Shown: positions 8,436-16,800 of the stretch, piece after piece
How the letters are laid out: each line of letters opens with the position of its first letter
Numbering within the stretch: position 1 is the stretch's first letter
Assembly: GCF_030817195.1 (NCBI RefSeq)
Contig: NZ_JAUSYZ010000001.1
Location: 1,488,001-1,552,000, forward strand
Source: Arthrobacter globiformis
GTDB lineage: Bacteria; Actinomycetota; Actinomycetes; Actinomycetales; Micrococcaceae
Length of the DNA: 64,000 bases
Direction: 5' to 3'
Position numbers and translations under genes: made by a program
Notes under the pieces: generated by a model
Database searches by the model: none
Told to the model about the DNA's origin: nothing
The model's input: the letters and a program-made list of their open reading frames with translations, nothing else

Positions 8436-10077
8436 CGTCCCAGTCACGGCGTTCCATTGGCTTCCAGTCCGGTTCCTTGACAGGAAGGGCAAGGCGGGCG
8501 AAACCCCCTGTGAGCACAGGCCAGCGCGAGACGCGGAATGACTGACTCGTTCCGCGGCCATCGATGATGTTGACGCGCCCCTCCGTGGACAGGTCGAAGC
8601 GGACACCACCATAGCCGAAGGCAACCTTCAATCCGGGCACATCGGTCTCCTTATGCCGCAGATCGACCGGCGTTCCGTCCATCGCATAGACAGCCAGGCG
8701 GCCGTAGCCGGTTGCTGGCAATGATCGAGCTGAATCCCGATTGACCGCGGTGGCACCGTCTGGCCACTCGTACCTGAGCCGGTCCCGACTCAGTGCTTGC
8801 CACCATTCGTAGAGCTTCGTATGTGCTCGGTAGAGCGGCACACGGGTCAGGTCCCCGCCTCCCGCCGCGAACTCGAGCACGAAGTCGAAGGCGGGGCGAT
8901 GCAGATTCACCTGCTCGTAGGAAGTGTTCTCGGCAAGACCCGCAACGATCGCCTCGCGCGGACCGTTCGTGCCGGGGAAGGTGTGGATCCTGGCGGTGGG
9001 TAGCTTTCTGCTAAGGAACTTTTCCACCGCGGAGGCGCGGCTCATGCCCCCGGCAAGGAGAACGTGATGGACGTTTGAGGTGAGGCTCTCTTCCGAAATC
9101 TGGCGCAGGGCAGATGTGACCGCACCTTCGGCGCGGGTCAGGTATGATCCGCGCAGGGTCGAGAGGATAAGGGACCAAGCGCGTTCCAGTTGCGGACGCA
9201 TGGCATCCTCCAGCTGCTCGCGGGTGTAGTGCAGGCTGGGCAGGCTGCCGGCCTGATAGCCGACATGCACCTGCGTCTCCTGGTATGTCGAGAGGTCAAC
9301 CTTCGCCTCAGCTGCTGCGCGCATCAGATAAGCCCTCGCGAGATCAGCGTCGGGCAACGCCTCGAGCTCGATCCCTTGGTCGCGGAGAACGATCTCCAGG
9401 TCAGCGACGATCGCTGCGTCGAGCACGTCACCGGCCTCGTTGAGGCCGTCTGAGGCGAGGACGTAAATTTCCGGGTCCCTGAGCGGGCCCGTCGTGACGT
9501 CAAGGACGGCGACGTCGAGCGTGCCTCCGCCCATGTCGAACACGAGCACGCGCTCTTCGTCGAAGTACTCCCTCTGTTGCGTTCGCTGGCCGATCCAGTT
9601 CAGTCCAGCGGCTATCGGCTCATCAATCAGAGTCGAGGGGCCGACGCTGAAGCCCGCCGTCTCGGCGAGGCCGAGCAACCGTTCACGCTGATCCGCGTCC
9701 CACATTGCAGGGCAACCGAGTCGAGTGACTCCTTTGTTGGAGATGGGGAGCCGATCAGCGCGGGCACGGTTCGCAATCTCGCGTAGTACCGCGCCGATGA
9801 CCTCGTCGGCGTCGCGTTCGACGGAACCGTCGGCGCTTCGCGCGACTACCGCGCGTCCGGTGATGCAGCGCTTGACCGAAGTGATCAGAGCGGCGGGATT
9901 GTGCGTGAGGGCGTCCTCGCCGACCACCAAGGCGTCACCGCTGACCGCAGCAGCGGAGGGCATCCACGATTCGGCGTGACCGATTGGGACCACTGTCGGC
10001 CTGCCCGCCGGCAGGCTCTCCGCGATCAGTGTCGTGCTCGTGCCAAAGTCGACACCCAGAAACTGCTCTCGAGCCAC
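8428..10077 (-). CDS. Divergent Hsp70 (DnaK-like) ATPase
   Basis: 549 residues. The actin-fold nucleotide-binding domain is clear: phosphate-1 loop LGVDFGTSTT (about 7-16), linker TLIDEPIAAGL (about 153-163), phosphate-2 VFDMGGGTLDVAVLDV (about 183-198), and adenosine motif LLAGGMSRASAVEKFL (about 341-356). After about residue 390 there is no canonical DnaK substrate-binding sandwich with a helical lid; instead there are ~160 residues of mostly beta-strand, Trp-rich sequence. It lies 8 bp downstream of the GrpE-like gene on the same strand, so the two are almost certainly one operon. It is not the housekeeping DnaK, which lacks this C-terminus and normally sits with grpE-dnaJ-hspR. Inferred role: a switch or assembly chaperone for the neighbouring SNF2 ATPase. 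Confidence 0.85.
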   Translation of the reverse strand: MAREQFLGVDFGTSTTLIAESLPAGRPTVVPIGHAESWMPSAAAVSGDALVVGEDALTHNPAALITSVKRCITGRAVVARSADGSVERDADEVIGAVLREIANRARADRLPISNKGVTRLGCPAMWDADQRERLLGLAETAGFSVGPSTLIDEPIAAGLNWIGQRTQQREYFDEERVLVFDMGGGTLDVAVLDVTTGPLRDPEIYVLASDGLNEAGDVLDAAIVADLEIVLRDQGIELEALPDADLARAYLMRAAAEAKVDLSTYQETQVHVGYQAGSLPSLHYTREQLEDAMRPQLERAWSLILSTLRGSYLTRAEGAVTSALRQISEESLTSNVHHVLLAGGMSRASAVEKFLSRKLPTARIHTFPGTNGPREAIVAGLAENTSYEQVNLHRPAFDFVLEFAAGGGDLTRVPLYRAHTKLYEWWQALSRDRLRYEWPDGATAVNRDSARSLPATGYGRLAVYAMDGTPVDLRHKETDVPGLKVAFGYGGVRFDLSTEGRVNIIDGRGTSQSFRVSRWPVLTGGFARLALPVKEPDWKPMERRDWDVK

Positions 10078-10085
10078 TCCAACTC

Positions 10086-12140
10086 CTAATAAGTTCGTTC
10101 AACGAGCGCGCGCACGAGAACGATCTCGTCGGCGCCCTCGCCCCATGTATATCCGATGCCCGTGACAGTCACTGGTGTGTTGGGCAGTGGCGGCTCCCCG
10201 ACGACATCGTGACGCTGTGGGTCATAGGGCTCCGTCCGCCCTGGGACACCAAACGGAGTTAGTCCCTCACGGGCGGCCATTCGCCGTACCCGCTCCCGGA
10301 CGCGCTGAGCGGACTGACTGTCGGCAGCCCCATCGACGTACGCGCAGAGCTCCGCAAGGGCGCGCATGACATCGATCCTGATCTGGCGCGACTGAGACTC
10401 GCGAAGCTTGTTGGTGCTCGCGGCGGCCTCGCCAAGTCGTACCTCCATGCGGTGCAGTCGGTCATCACTCATCCGCACGGCTTCCTGGGCCTTCTCCAGC
10501 AGCTCTGTCATTTCCCTCGTCTGGCGAGTGAGGGCTTCTACTTGGTGAGCAAGCTCGGATATCCGTGTCTCATTCCTGAGGCCAACCAGCCAGGCCCGAC
10601 CGATGTTGTCATCCCGCAGGACTCGGTCGAACGCTCGCTGAACGGCCGTTTCATCCATGAGGCGAGCAATTGCAGTGGGGGCGGCGAGGGACGTGAGCAG
10701 CTGACGCCTCGTCGTGGCTGACTCGAGCCTCTTGACCACCAAGGGCTTGACTACGGCGGACGCTATGGCATCGCTCTCGAGCGCGCTGGCTAGGGGCGTG
10801 GTGGCGACCGCAGCCAGATCGTCAAACTCCACGCCCCGCCACCACATGTCGTCCGCGAGATCTGCTGGATGATTGCGCAAGATCCACCCCAGCACGCGTG
10901 CCCTCGAGCCGGTCGCATTCAGCGGAACGGAGGTGAGCCGCCGGGCCACCGCCGACTTGTCCTGGAGCGAGAGATTCTTCCAAGAGTCCTGATCCATCGC
11001 GCCTATGACGGTCGCCAGAACCCCAGCAACCCACTCACCCTTCTTGGCAGCATCTTTCGGCGATTCCATCTCGCGGGTGGCACGAAGGACAGTGTCCAGG
11101 TTGAGGAGACCAACCGAGGGCGAGTTCAACAGCCTCCGAATCAGGAAGTCCTTGGCGTGCCGTAGCTCCTGCGCTCTGGCAGTCGCCGGCTCAAGACCGC
11201 GCAACTCGGCGTCTGCCGCATCTATTAGAGCGGCCGCAGCCTCGGGTCCCGCCAATTGCACCGCATCAATTGCCTTGATCGCCTTGCTGTCCCTCGGCAG
11301 GGCCTGCAGGATCAAAGCAGCTCGACCGAGCACCGGAACGGCCGCTTGAAGCGCATTATCGGACAGCGAGTCCACAGCGAGCCCAGCTGCCAAAGGATTA
11401 CGCCGGGCAGTGTCCAGTAGCCGACCCCAGTTCTCAGGCAGTTGGCCTGAGACCGAAGCCGCATGGACGAGTTCGACAGCCGGGTGGATTTGCCCGCCCT
11501 CAGCGCTGTCTGCGCTGTCTCGGGCCTCGTTCCGGGTTTCTGAATCCATTGGCCTGCCGACAGCACCATCGGCGACCTGCGGAGCAGCCTCACCGCCTCG
11601 CTCGGCATTTCCGGCATCGAGTCCCACCGTCACCGTGTTCTCTTTCATGGCTGTCTGTCCGCGCATTTGGGCGGCTATGTCAGCCGAGACTGCATCGAGC
11701 GGAGCCTGCCCCACCCAGATGTACTTGAGGCTGGCACCCTTGCCCGATGCCTTGACATTCTCGTTCGCCTCGAAGGTCAGGCGAGCCCGCTTCCACAGGG
11801 CGCTGACATCCCCGGTGAAGACCTCCTCGACACGCGCGATGAGGTCTTTGCTCGACACCGGTTTCGATGAGTCGAGAAGGGCGAACGCGAAAGCCTGTGC
11901 AGGCGACGTGCGCACGAGCTCTGAGGTGCCAACCGGGTTGACGTGCTTTCGGTGGCGTAGCCCGCCAGCCGCGGTGGCAAGCAGTATGTGGTCCCCATCA
12001 ACACCGAGTCGGACATCATCCGTTGACCCGTCATTCCAAAGAACTGTGACCTCAACACCCTTGCGGTCGACGAGGAGTCCCTCTCGAAGGACCACCCGAG
12101 ATTTCCTATCGAGGTCCACGACCACCTGAGGCGCTTTCAT
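10086..12140 (-). CDS. Large helical protein with C-terminal GrpE-like nucleotide-exchange domain
   Basis: 684 residues. Residues 1-150 form a mixed N-terminal domain (VVVDLDRKSRVVLREGLL...). Residues ~150-215 are a low-complexity Ala/Glu/Asp linker, and ~220-500 are an all-helical repeat-like region. Residues ~520-580 form a heptad-rich coiled coil (ISELAHQVEALTRQTREMTE). The end (about 590-684) follows the GrpE plan: a helix pair (IRIDVMRALAELCAYVD), then REGLTPFG, the signature PYDPQRHDVV (compare P-x-DP-x-x-H-x-x-V in GrpE), and a beta-wing ending IVLVRALVER. GrpE proteins eject ADP from Hsp70, and an Hsp70 gene follows after 8 bp. I infer a dedicated exchange factor fused to a sensor or scaffold. 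I know no named family for the full architecture. Confidence 0.65.
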   Translation of the reverse strand: MKAPQVVVDLDRKSRVVLREGLLVDRKGVEVTVLWNDGSTDDVRLGVDGDHILLATAAGGLRHRKHVNPVGTSELVRTSPAQAFAFALLDSSKPVSSKDLIARVEEVFTGDVSALWKRARLTFEANENVKASGKGASLKYIWVGQAPLDAVSADIAAQMRGQTAMKENTVTVGLDAGNAERGGEAAPQVADGAVGRPMDSETRNEARDSADSAEGGQIHPAVELVHAASVSGQLPENWGRLLDTARRNPLAAGLAVDSLSDNALQAAVPVLGRAALILQALPRDSKAIKAIDAVQLAGPEAAAALIDAADAELRGLEPATARAQELRHAKDFLIRRLLNSPSVGLLNLDTVLRATREMESPKDAAKKGEWVAGVLATVIGAMDQDSWKNLSLQDKSAVARRLTSVPLNATGSRARVLGWILRNHPADLADDMWWRGVEFDDLAAVATTPLASALESDAIASAVVKPLVVKRLESATTRRQLLTSLAAPTAIARLMDETAVQRAFDRVLRDDNIGRAWLVGLRNETRISELAHQVEALTRQTREMTELLEKAQEAVRMSDDRLHRMEVRLGEAAASTNKLRESQSRQIRIDVMRALAELCAYVDGAADSQSAQRVRERVRRMAAREGLTPFGVPGRTEPYDPQRHDVVGEPPLPNTPVTVTGIGYTWGEGADEIVLVRALVERTY

Positions 12141-12179
12141 CCGCGTATTCTATCCACAACACCGACTTCAACCCGACCT

Positions 12180-12247
12180 CAGTGATCAGTTCCACGAGCG
12201 CGTGCGCTGGAACGTTTCTCGTCGCGGAACGCAAACTGTGATCACTG
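12180..12247. repeat. Inverted repeats at the right end of the inserted module
   Basis: CAGTGATCA (12180-12188) and TGATCACTG (12239-12247) are perfect 9-bp inverted copies. Between them lies a smaller hairpin (GTTCC...AGCGC-GT-GCGCT-GGAAC). They sit between the GrpE-like gene and the point where bdhA homology resumes (about 12277), so they may mark the element end, or simply be the promoter region of the operon. Confidence 0.4.
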
Positions 12248-12276
12248 CCCGACCCGCGTCGGCATAGCCCGATCAT

Positions 12277-12536
12277 CGAACGTCCCGGCGCGCGTGCTGG
12301 AGCTGACCGGCGGGACCGGGGCGGACGAGGCGTTCGAGTGCGCCGGCGTGAACGCGGTGCTGGACACCATGCGCGACGCCGTCCGGCCCGGGGGAGTGGT
12401 GATGGTGCAGGAGGGCAAGGTGGAGCTCAAACCATTCATCACTGGCCGGATCGCACTGGAGGACCTGCTGGAGCAGGGCTTCGACACTCTGATCAACCAC
12501 AAGGACATGGCGGTGAAGGTGCTGGTGCGCCCGTAG
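12277..12536 (+). pseudogene. bdhA: (R,R)-butanediol dehydrogenase, 3' fragment
   Basis: Homology to butanediol dehydrogenase resumes with NVPARVLELTGGTGADEAFECAG, continues to MRDAVRPGGVV, then jumps to MVQEGKVELKPFITGRIALEDL and ends FDTLINHKDMAVKVLVRP with its natural stop. Compared with the family, about 65 codons (the Rossmann core) are missing between this piece and the 5' fragment, and about 40 codons are missing in frame between GGVV and MVQEGK. So the locus suffered deletions as well as the insertion. Confidence 0.85.
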
Positions 12537-12539
12537 GTT

Positions 12540-12864
12540 CTGGTGGCCCGGGCCGTGCCTGCCTGCGGGGAAATCAGTCCAAGGTTTACACGGACCCAGC
12601 GATTCATTCTCAGCATTGACGCAGGAACGCGGAAGCATTGGATCAAGACCGGCTTTGCCAGTGCGTTCCCGTGAGACGATTTCACGCACTACGCGCACAA
12701 TGCACGATTTGGGGGTCTCCAACAGTGAAGTACAAAAGGTTACTGCCGGCGCTTGCTCTTATAGCGCCTACTAAATTGGCCATCAGCCACGCGGAGCAAC
12801 CTTGGCGCGCTAAGACTGGTGAAAGTCACAGCCGTGGAATCCGCAACGAACTCAAGGGACACTG
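12540..12864. other. Gene-poor stretch downstream of bdhA remnant
   Basis: No recognised gene. A GTG at about 12725 opens a 46-codon frame beginning like a lipoprotein or secreted protein (KYKRLLPALALIAPTK) and ending in TGATG overlap with the next gene. It is probably a truncated remnant or a short leader. Confidence 0.3.
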
Positions 12865-13554
12865 ATGACTTTCGACTTCCATTCAGATACTCCGTCCGGC
12901 AAGGACCCCGACTCCTTCAGCCCGGCGCTGCGGAAGTACCACCAGCAGCTGTGGAGCAAGGAGTTGCCCACCGGCCAGCACTTCCACCTGACTCTGGAAC
13001 CCCGCGCGTACCTCGTGCACCGATCCTCGTCCGGTGTTTTCTTCCTCGCCAGCGACGCCATCACCACCAGGCTGCGAAAGAAGGCTTGGAACGTCATTCG
13101 TGACATACCGGAAGACGACCTACCCGAGTACCTTGGCTACACCCCCGGAAGCACGCTCGTGTTTCCGGGCAACAGGATCGGCAGAAAGCCGACGATCAAT
13201 GGTGCACGCGGACTCCATCCCAGGATCGCCGATCGCTTCGATCTGACCCTGGAATGCATCCGCCGCCACTATATTGGTGAGCCGAGTCCCCTCGCAGAGG
13301 TCCTGCTCAGATATGCGGAATTCTTCGCACTGTTCGGGGATTTCGCCGGGTACGTCAAATTCTTCTTACTGGAAGACCTCGTGGAGGATGACGGCCAGAC
13401 AATCCGGTTCTTCCACCCGTTCGCCGACTTCAGCACATCAGCCGTTCCGAAGGACCGTGACGAATACCTCGAGTATTTACGGCTCAGCAACGCTTTCATC
13501 TCCGCACGCAATCATAGGATCGACGAAGAACTTCAAGGGCGGATCGCACGGTAA
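12865..13554 (+). CDS. DUF6994 family protein
   Basis: 229 residues, ATG preceded by AAGGGA. The sequence fits a family I recall as DUF6994, common in actinobacteria and some firmicutes: start FDFHSDTPSGKDPD, core FPGNRIGRKPTINGARG followed by a conserved IADRFDLTLECIRRHY segment, and end SNAFISARNHRI. The function is unknown. The charged NRIDRK/NGARG segment and the conserved FDLTLECIRRHY helix suggest a single-domain cytosolic protein. It stands alone between the bdhA remnant and the giant helicase gene; such proteins are often found in mobile or defence regions. Confidence 0.75.
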   Translation: MTFDFHSDTPSGKDPDSFSPALRKYHQQLWSKELPTGQHFHLTLEPRAYLVHRSSSGVFFLASDAITTRLRKKAWNVIRDIPEDDLPEYLGYTPGSTLVFPGNRIGRKPTINGARGLHPRIADRFDLTLECIRRHYIGEPSPLAEVLLRYAEFFALFGDFAGYVKFFLLEDLVEDDGQTIRFFHPFADFSTSAVPKDRDEYLEYLRLSNAFISARNHRIDEELQGRIAR

Positions 13555-13851
13555 GCCGGAAGTCGGAAGTCCACTTAGTCGCAGCCCACCGGCCCTGCGG
13601 AACGGCGGCGTCTGCGGTCAAAGCTCGCTACGTCGGCCGGACGGCTCTTTCTTCGTGTCCGTAGCCTCGGGAGGGCCGAAAGGGCCTCAAACGACGGGTT
13701 CAATTGGTCCGGGCCGTAACTTACCGGTTTTCCGGACCGCTGAGCGGCGCCAGCGCCAGCAGACACTCAGGATTGTCAGCGCCGGATGCCATGATTAGTT
13801 GCATTGATTGAATGACGGTACTGATGCCGGTGCCGTAGATGGGGGAATTTG

Positions 13852-16800
13852 ATGAGTCTGTCCAACCGCGAGTATGTGGGCCGGGCCCTTGAGGCCTTGG
13901 CGGTTGGCCTTGAGCCCTACATCGCATCAGTGCTCTCTGAGGTAGCCCCCGGCGTGGCATGGACCAAGATCATTCAGCACAAGGATGAGAACGCTGGCCG
14001 CGCTGCGCAATCCTACGCACCCACGGATCTCAGCCTGCAGCTGCGCATCATGACTGAATCCATGGGCTCACTTGGCTACCCCTTCAACCTCCCGCATGAC
14101 GCACGCAGCCACACCTCCGAGCTGCGCCAGGCACGGAACCGCTGGGCCCACAATGAGAGCTTCGACGACGCCGATACGTTCCGTGCCCTGGACACTGCAG
14201 GTCGGCTGGCCAAAGTGATCGGGCTGGACCAAACTCAGAACGAGTTGGTTGCGCTTCTCACCGAGTACCAGAACAGGTCCTCTCCGAACCGGGAACAATC
14301 GGAAGAAGACCAGCAGGCTCTGCCGGCCGCCGTCGCGCAGTCCGACCACCCGGAGGAAAGCCTTCCGGGTGAGCCCTTGGTCCATGGGCCGGCTGCATCC
14401 GCTCCTCAAGTTGTGGTCGACGTGACCACTGCAGATGCACTGAGCTACGCGATGGCGCACAACGGCTTCCGCTTCGTCAGGCAGGTCAAGATCACCAACA
14501 TTGGCGCGGAAATCCGTGGTGCAGTGGTCCAGGTGGAGGCCTCCGCGCAGTCAGGCCGGATCTCCGGCGACTTCCAGCAGTATGTGGACCTTGCCGCAGG
14601 CCAAACCATCACGCTCGATGACCTCAACGTCCCGGTTCAGGCTGCCACCATGTATGAACTGGCTGACCGCCAGATGGGAAAGGTGCTGGTGACCGTCCAT
14701 TCGGCGGGTGCCGATGCCGCCGTGGCGGAGCTGGGCCGCGCAGAGGCGGACCTGACGCTCCTGCCCGCCCAGTTGTGGATCGCCGGCCAGGGACTCGTCT
14801 CCTACGAGTTCCTGGCCGCGTACGTGCAGCCGCACCATCCCAGCATCGCCAAACTCATGTCCGAAGCCGCCGACATCCTCATGCAAACAACCGGCAGCGG
14901 CAGCTTCGACGGGTACCTGGAAGACGGGGACCGGGTTGATCAGATCGTGTTCGCCATCGCCCAGGCCATGAGCGCCCGTGACATCCGTTACAGCATGCCA
15001 CCTGCCAGCTGGGGACTGGAGGGCCAGCAGGTCCGCACGCCCGCGCAGGTCCTCGACGACCGTCTGGGCACGTGCCTCGACACCACGCTGGTCCTGGCCG
15101 CCGCGCTGGAATTCTGCGGCATCCGGCCTCTGATCTGGCTGGTGGAGGGCCACGCCTTCCTCGGCTACTGGCGGGAAGAAGGCAGCCTCAGCACTGCGGC
15201 GTCCGACGACGTGCCCGAGCTGGTCAGCCTTGTACAGCGGGGCTTCATCGGCCTCGTGGAAACCACGCTCCTCACCGGCAGTCAGCCGATCTCGGCGGCC
15301 GCACTCCGCAGCAGCCCGCTGAACCGTTATGTGGAAAGCGGCAATGACGAGATCACCGCGGTGACTGACGTCAGGCGCGCCCGCCTCGATGGCATCTACC
15401 CACTGCCGGCCCGGACCACGTCCGACGCCGGAGGCTACACCGTGGTCAACTACGTCCCGGAAACCAAGACTGCGCCGGTGCTGCCGAAGAAAGCAGCCTC
15501 AAGCGGGGGAACGGCCAGGACCACAAGCGATGTTCCACCCCGGGTGGTCCAGTGGAAGAACGCCCTGCTGGACCTGAGCCTGCGGAACAGGCTCATCAAC
15601 TTCACTGACACCGCCCGGTTCCCACTCGCAGTGCCTACCGCATGGATGGGCGCCTTCGAGGACCTCATCAGCAAGGGCACGTCCGTTAGCCTGCTTCCGT
15701 CAAACCAGATCAGTGCCATCCACCAGGAGCGCGGCATCCGCTTTGGCAACGACCTTCCCCAAGACGAACTCGCGGACCTGCTCAGCTCCAAAAAGTCCGT
15801 GTTTGCCGAGGTCAGCGAAGACGGCTACAACGCCAAGATGCGCGGGCTCGCCTACAAGGCCAAGACCCAGTTGGAGGAAACCGGAGCCAACAACCTCTAC
15901 CTGGCCATCGGCAGCCTGATGTGGGAGCTGGACGGCCGGGCGCTTCGGTCCCCGCTGGTTCTGGTCCCGGTCAAACTGACCTCAGCAGGGAAAAACGGTT
16001 TATACCGGGTCACACTTGATGAGACCGGTCAGTCGACGCCCAACTACTGCCTCCTCGAGAAGCTGGCACAGTCTCACGACCTTCGGATTCCGGGCCTGGC
16101 CGAGCCGGAGGAAGACGGATATGGAATCGATCTGGACGCTGCGTTCGCTGCAGTCCGGGCCGCCGTTTCGGCTAAGGGACTGGCCTTCCGGGTGGAAAAC
16201 ACCGTGGACCTGTCCATGTTGCAGTTCGCCAAGTTCCGGCTGTGGAAGGACCTAGACGAGAACTGGAAGGAATTTACGGCCAACAGTCTGGTCAATCACC
16301 TGATCAGCACCCCCACAGAACTGTATTCAGACAGTGTTCCCGTTACGCCCGACGTCGAACTGGACGCCCTTGCTGCGCAGTGTCCGATACCAGCGGATTC
16401 GTCTCAGCTGGAGGCAGTGGCGTCTGCAGCCGCCGGCCAGACGTTCGTCCTGGAAGGCCCTCCGGGCACCGGAAAGTCACAGACCATCACCAACCTTCTG
16501 ACCCGCGCCATTGTTGACGGCAAAAGGGTTTTGTTTGTTGCGGAGAAGCGGGCGGCACTCGACGTTGTTCAGAAGCGGCTCGACGACGTCGGGATGGGGC
16601 CGTTCTCCCTTGACCTCCATGACAAGGGCAGCAAGCCGGCGGTGGTCCGGGCGCAGATCAAACACGCCCTGGAGCTGCGCCTGTCTGCGAATGAACAGCA
16701 GCTTGAGACTGCCTCCACCGATCTTGCCTCGGCCCGCCGTGGACTGGTCCGGTATGCCCACAACGTCCATGAGGTGAATGGCGCCCAGCTTTCCCTCTAC

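Noticed and set aside
8428..12140. Housekeeping dnaK-grpE operon
   Set aside because: The Hsp70 lacks the standard substrate-binding end, the GrpE-like protein is four times too long, no dnaJ or hspR is present, and the locus is an insertion in a pseudogene.
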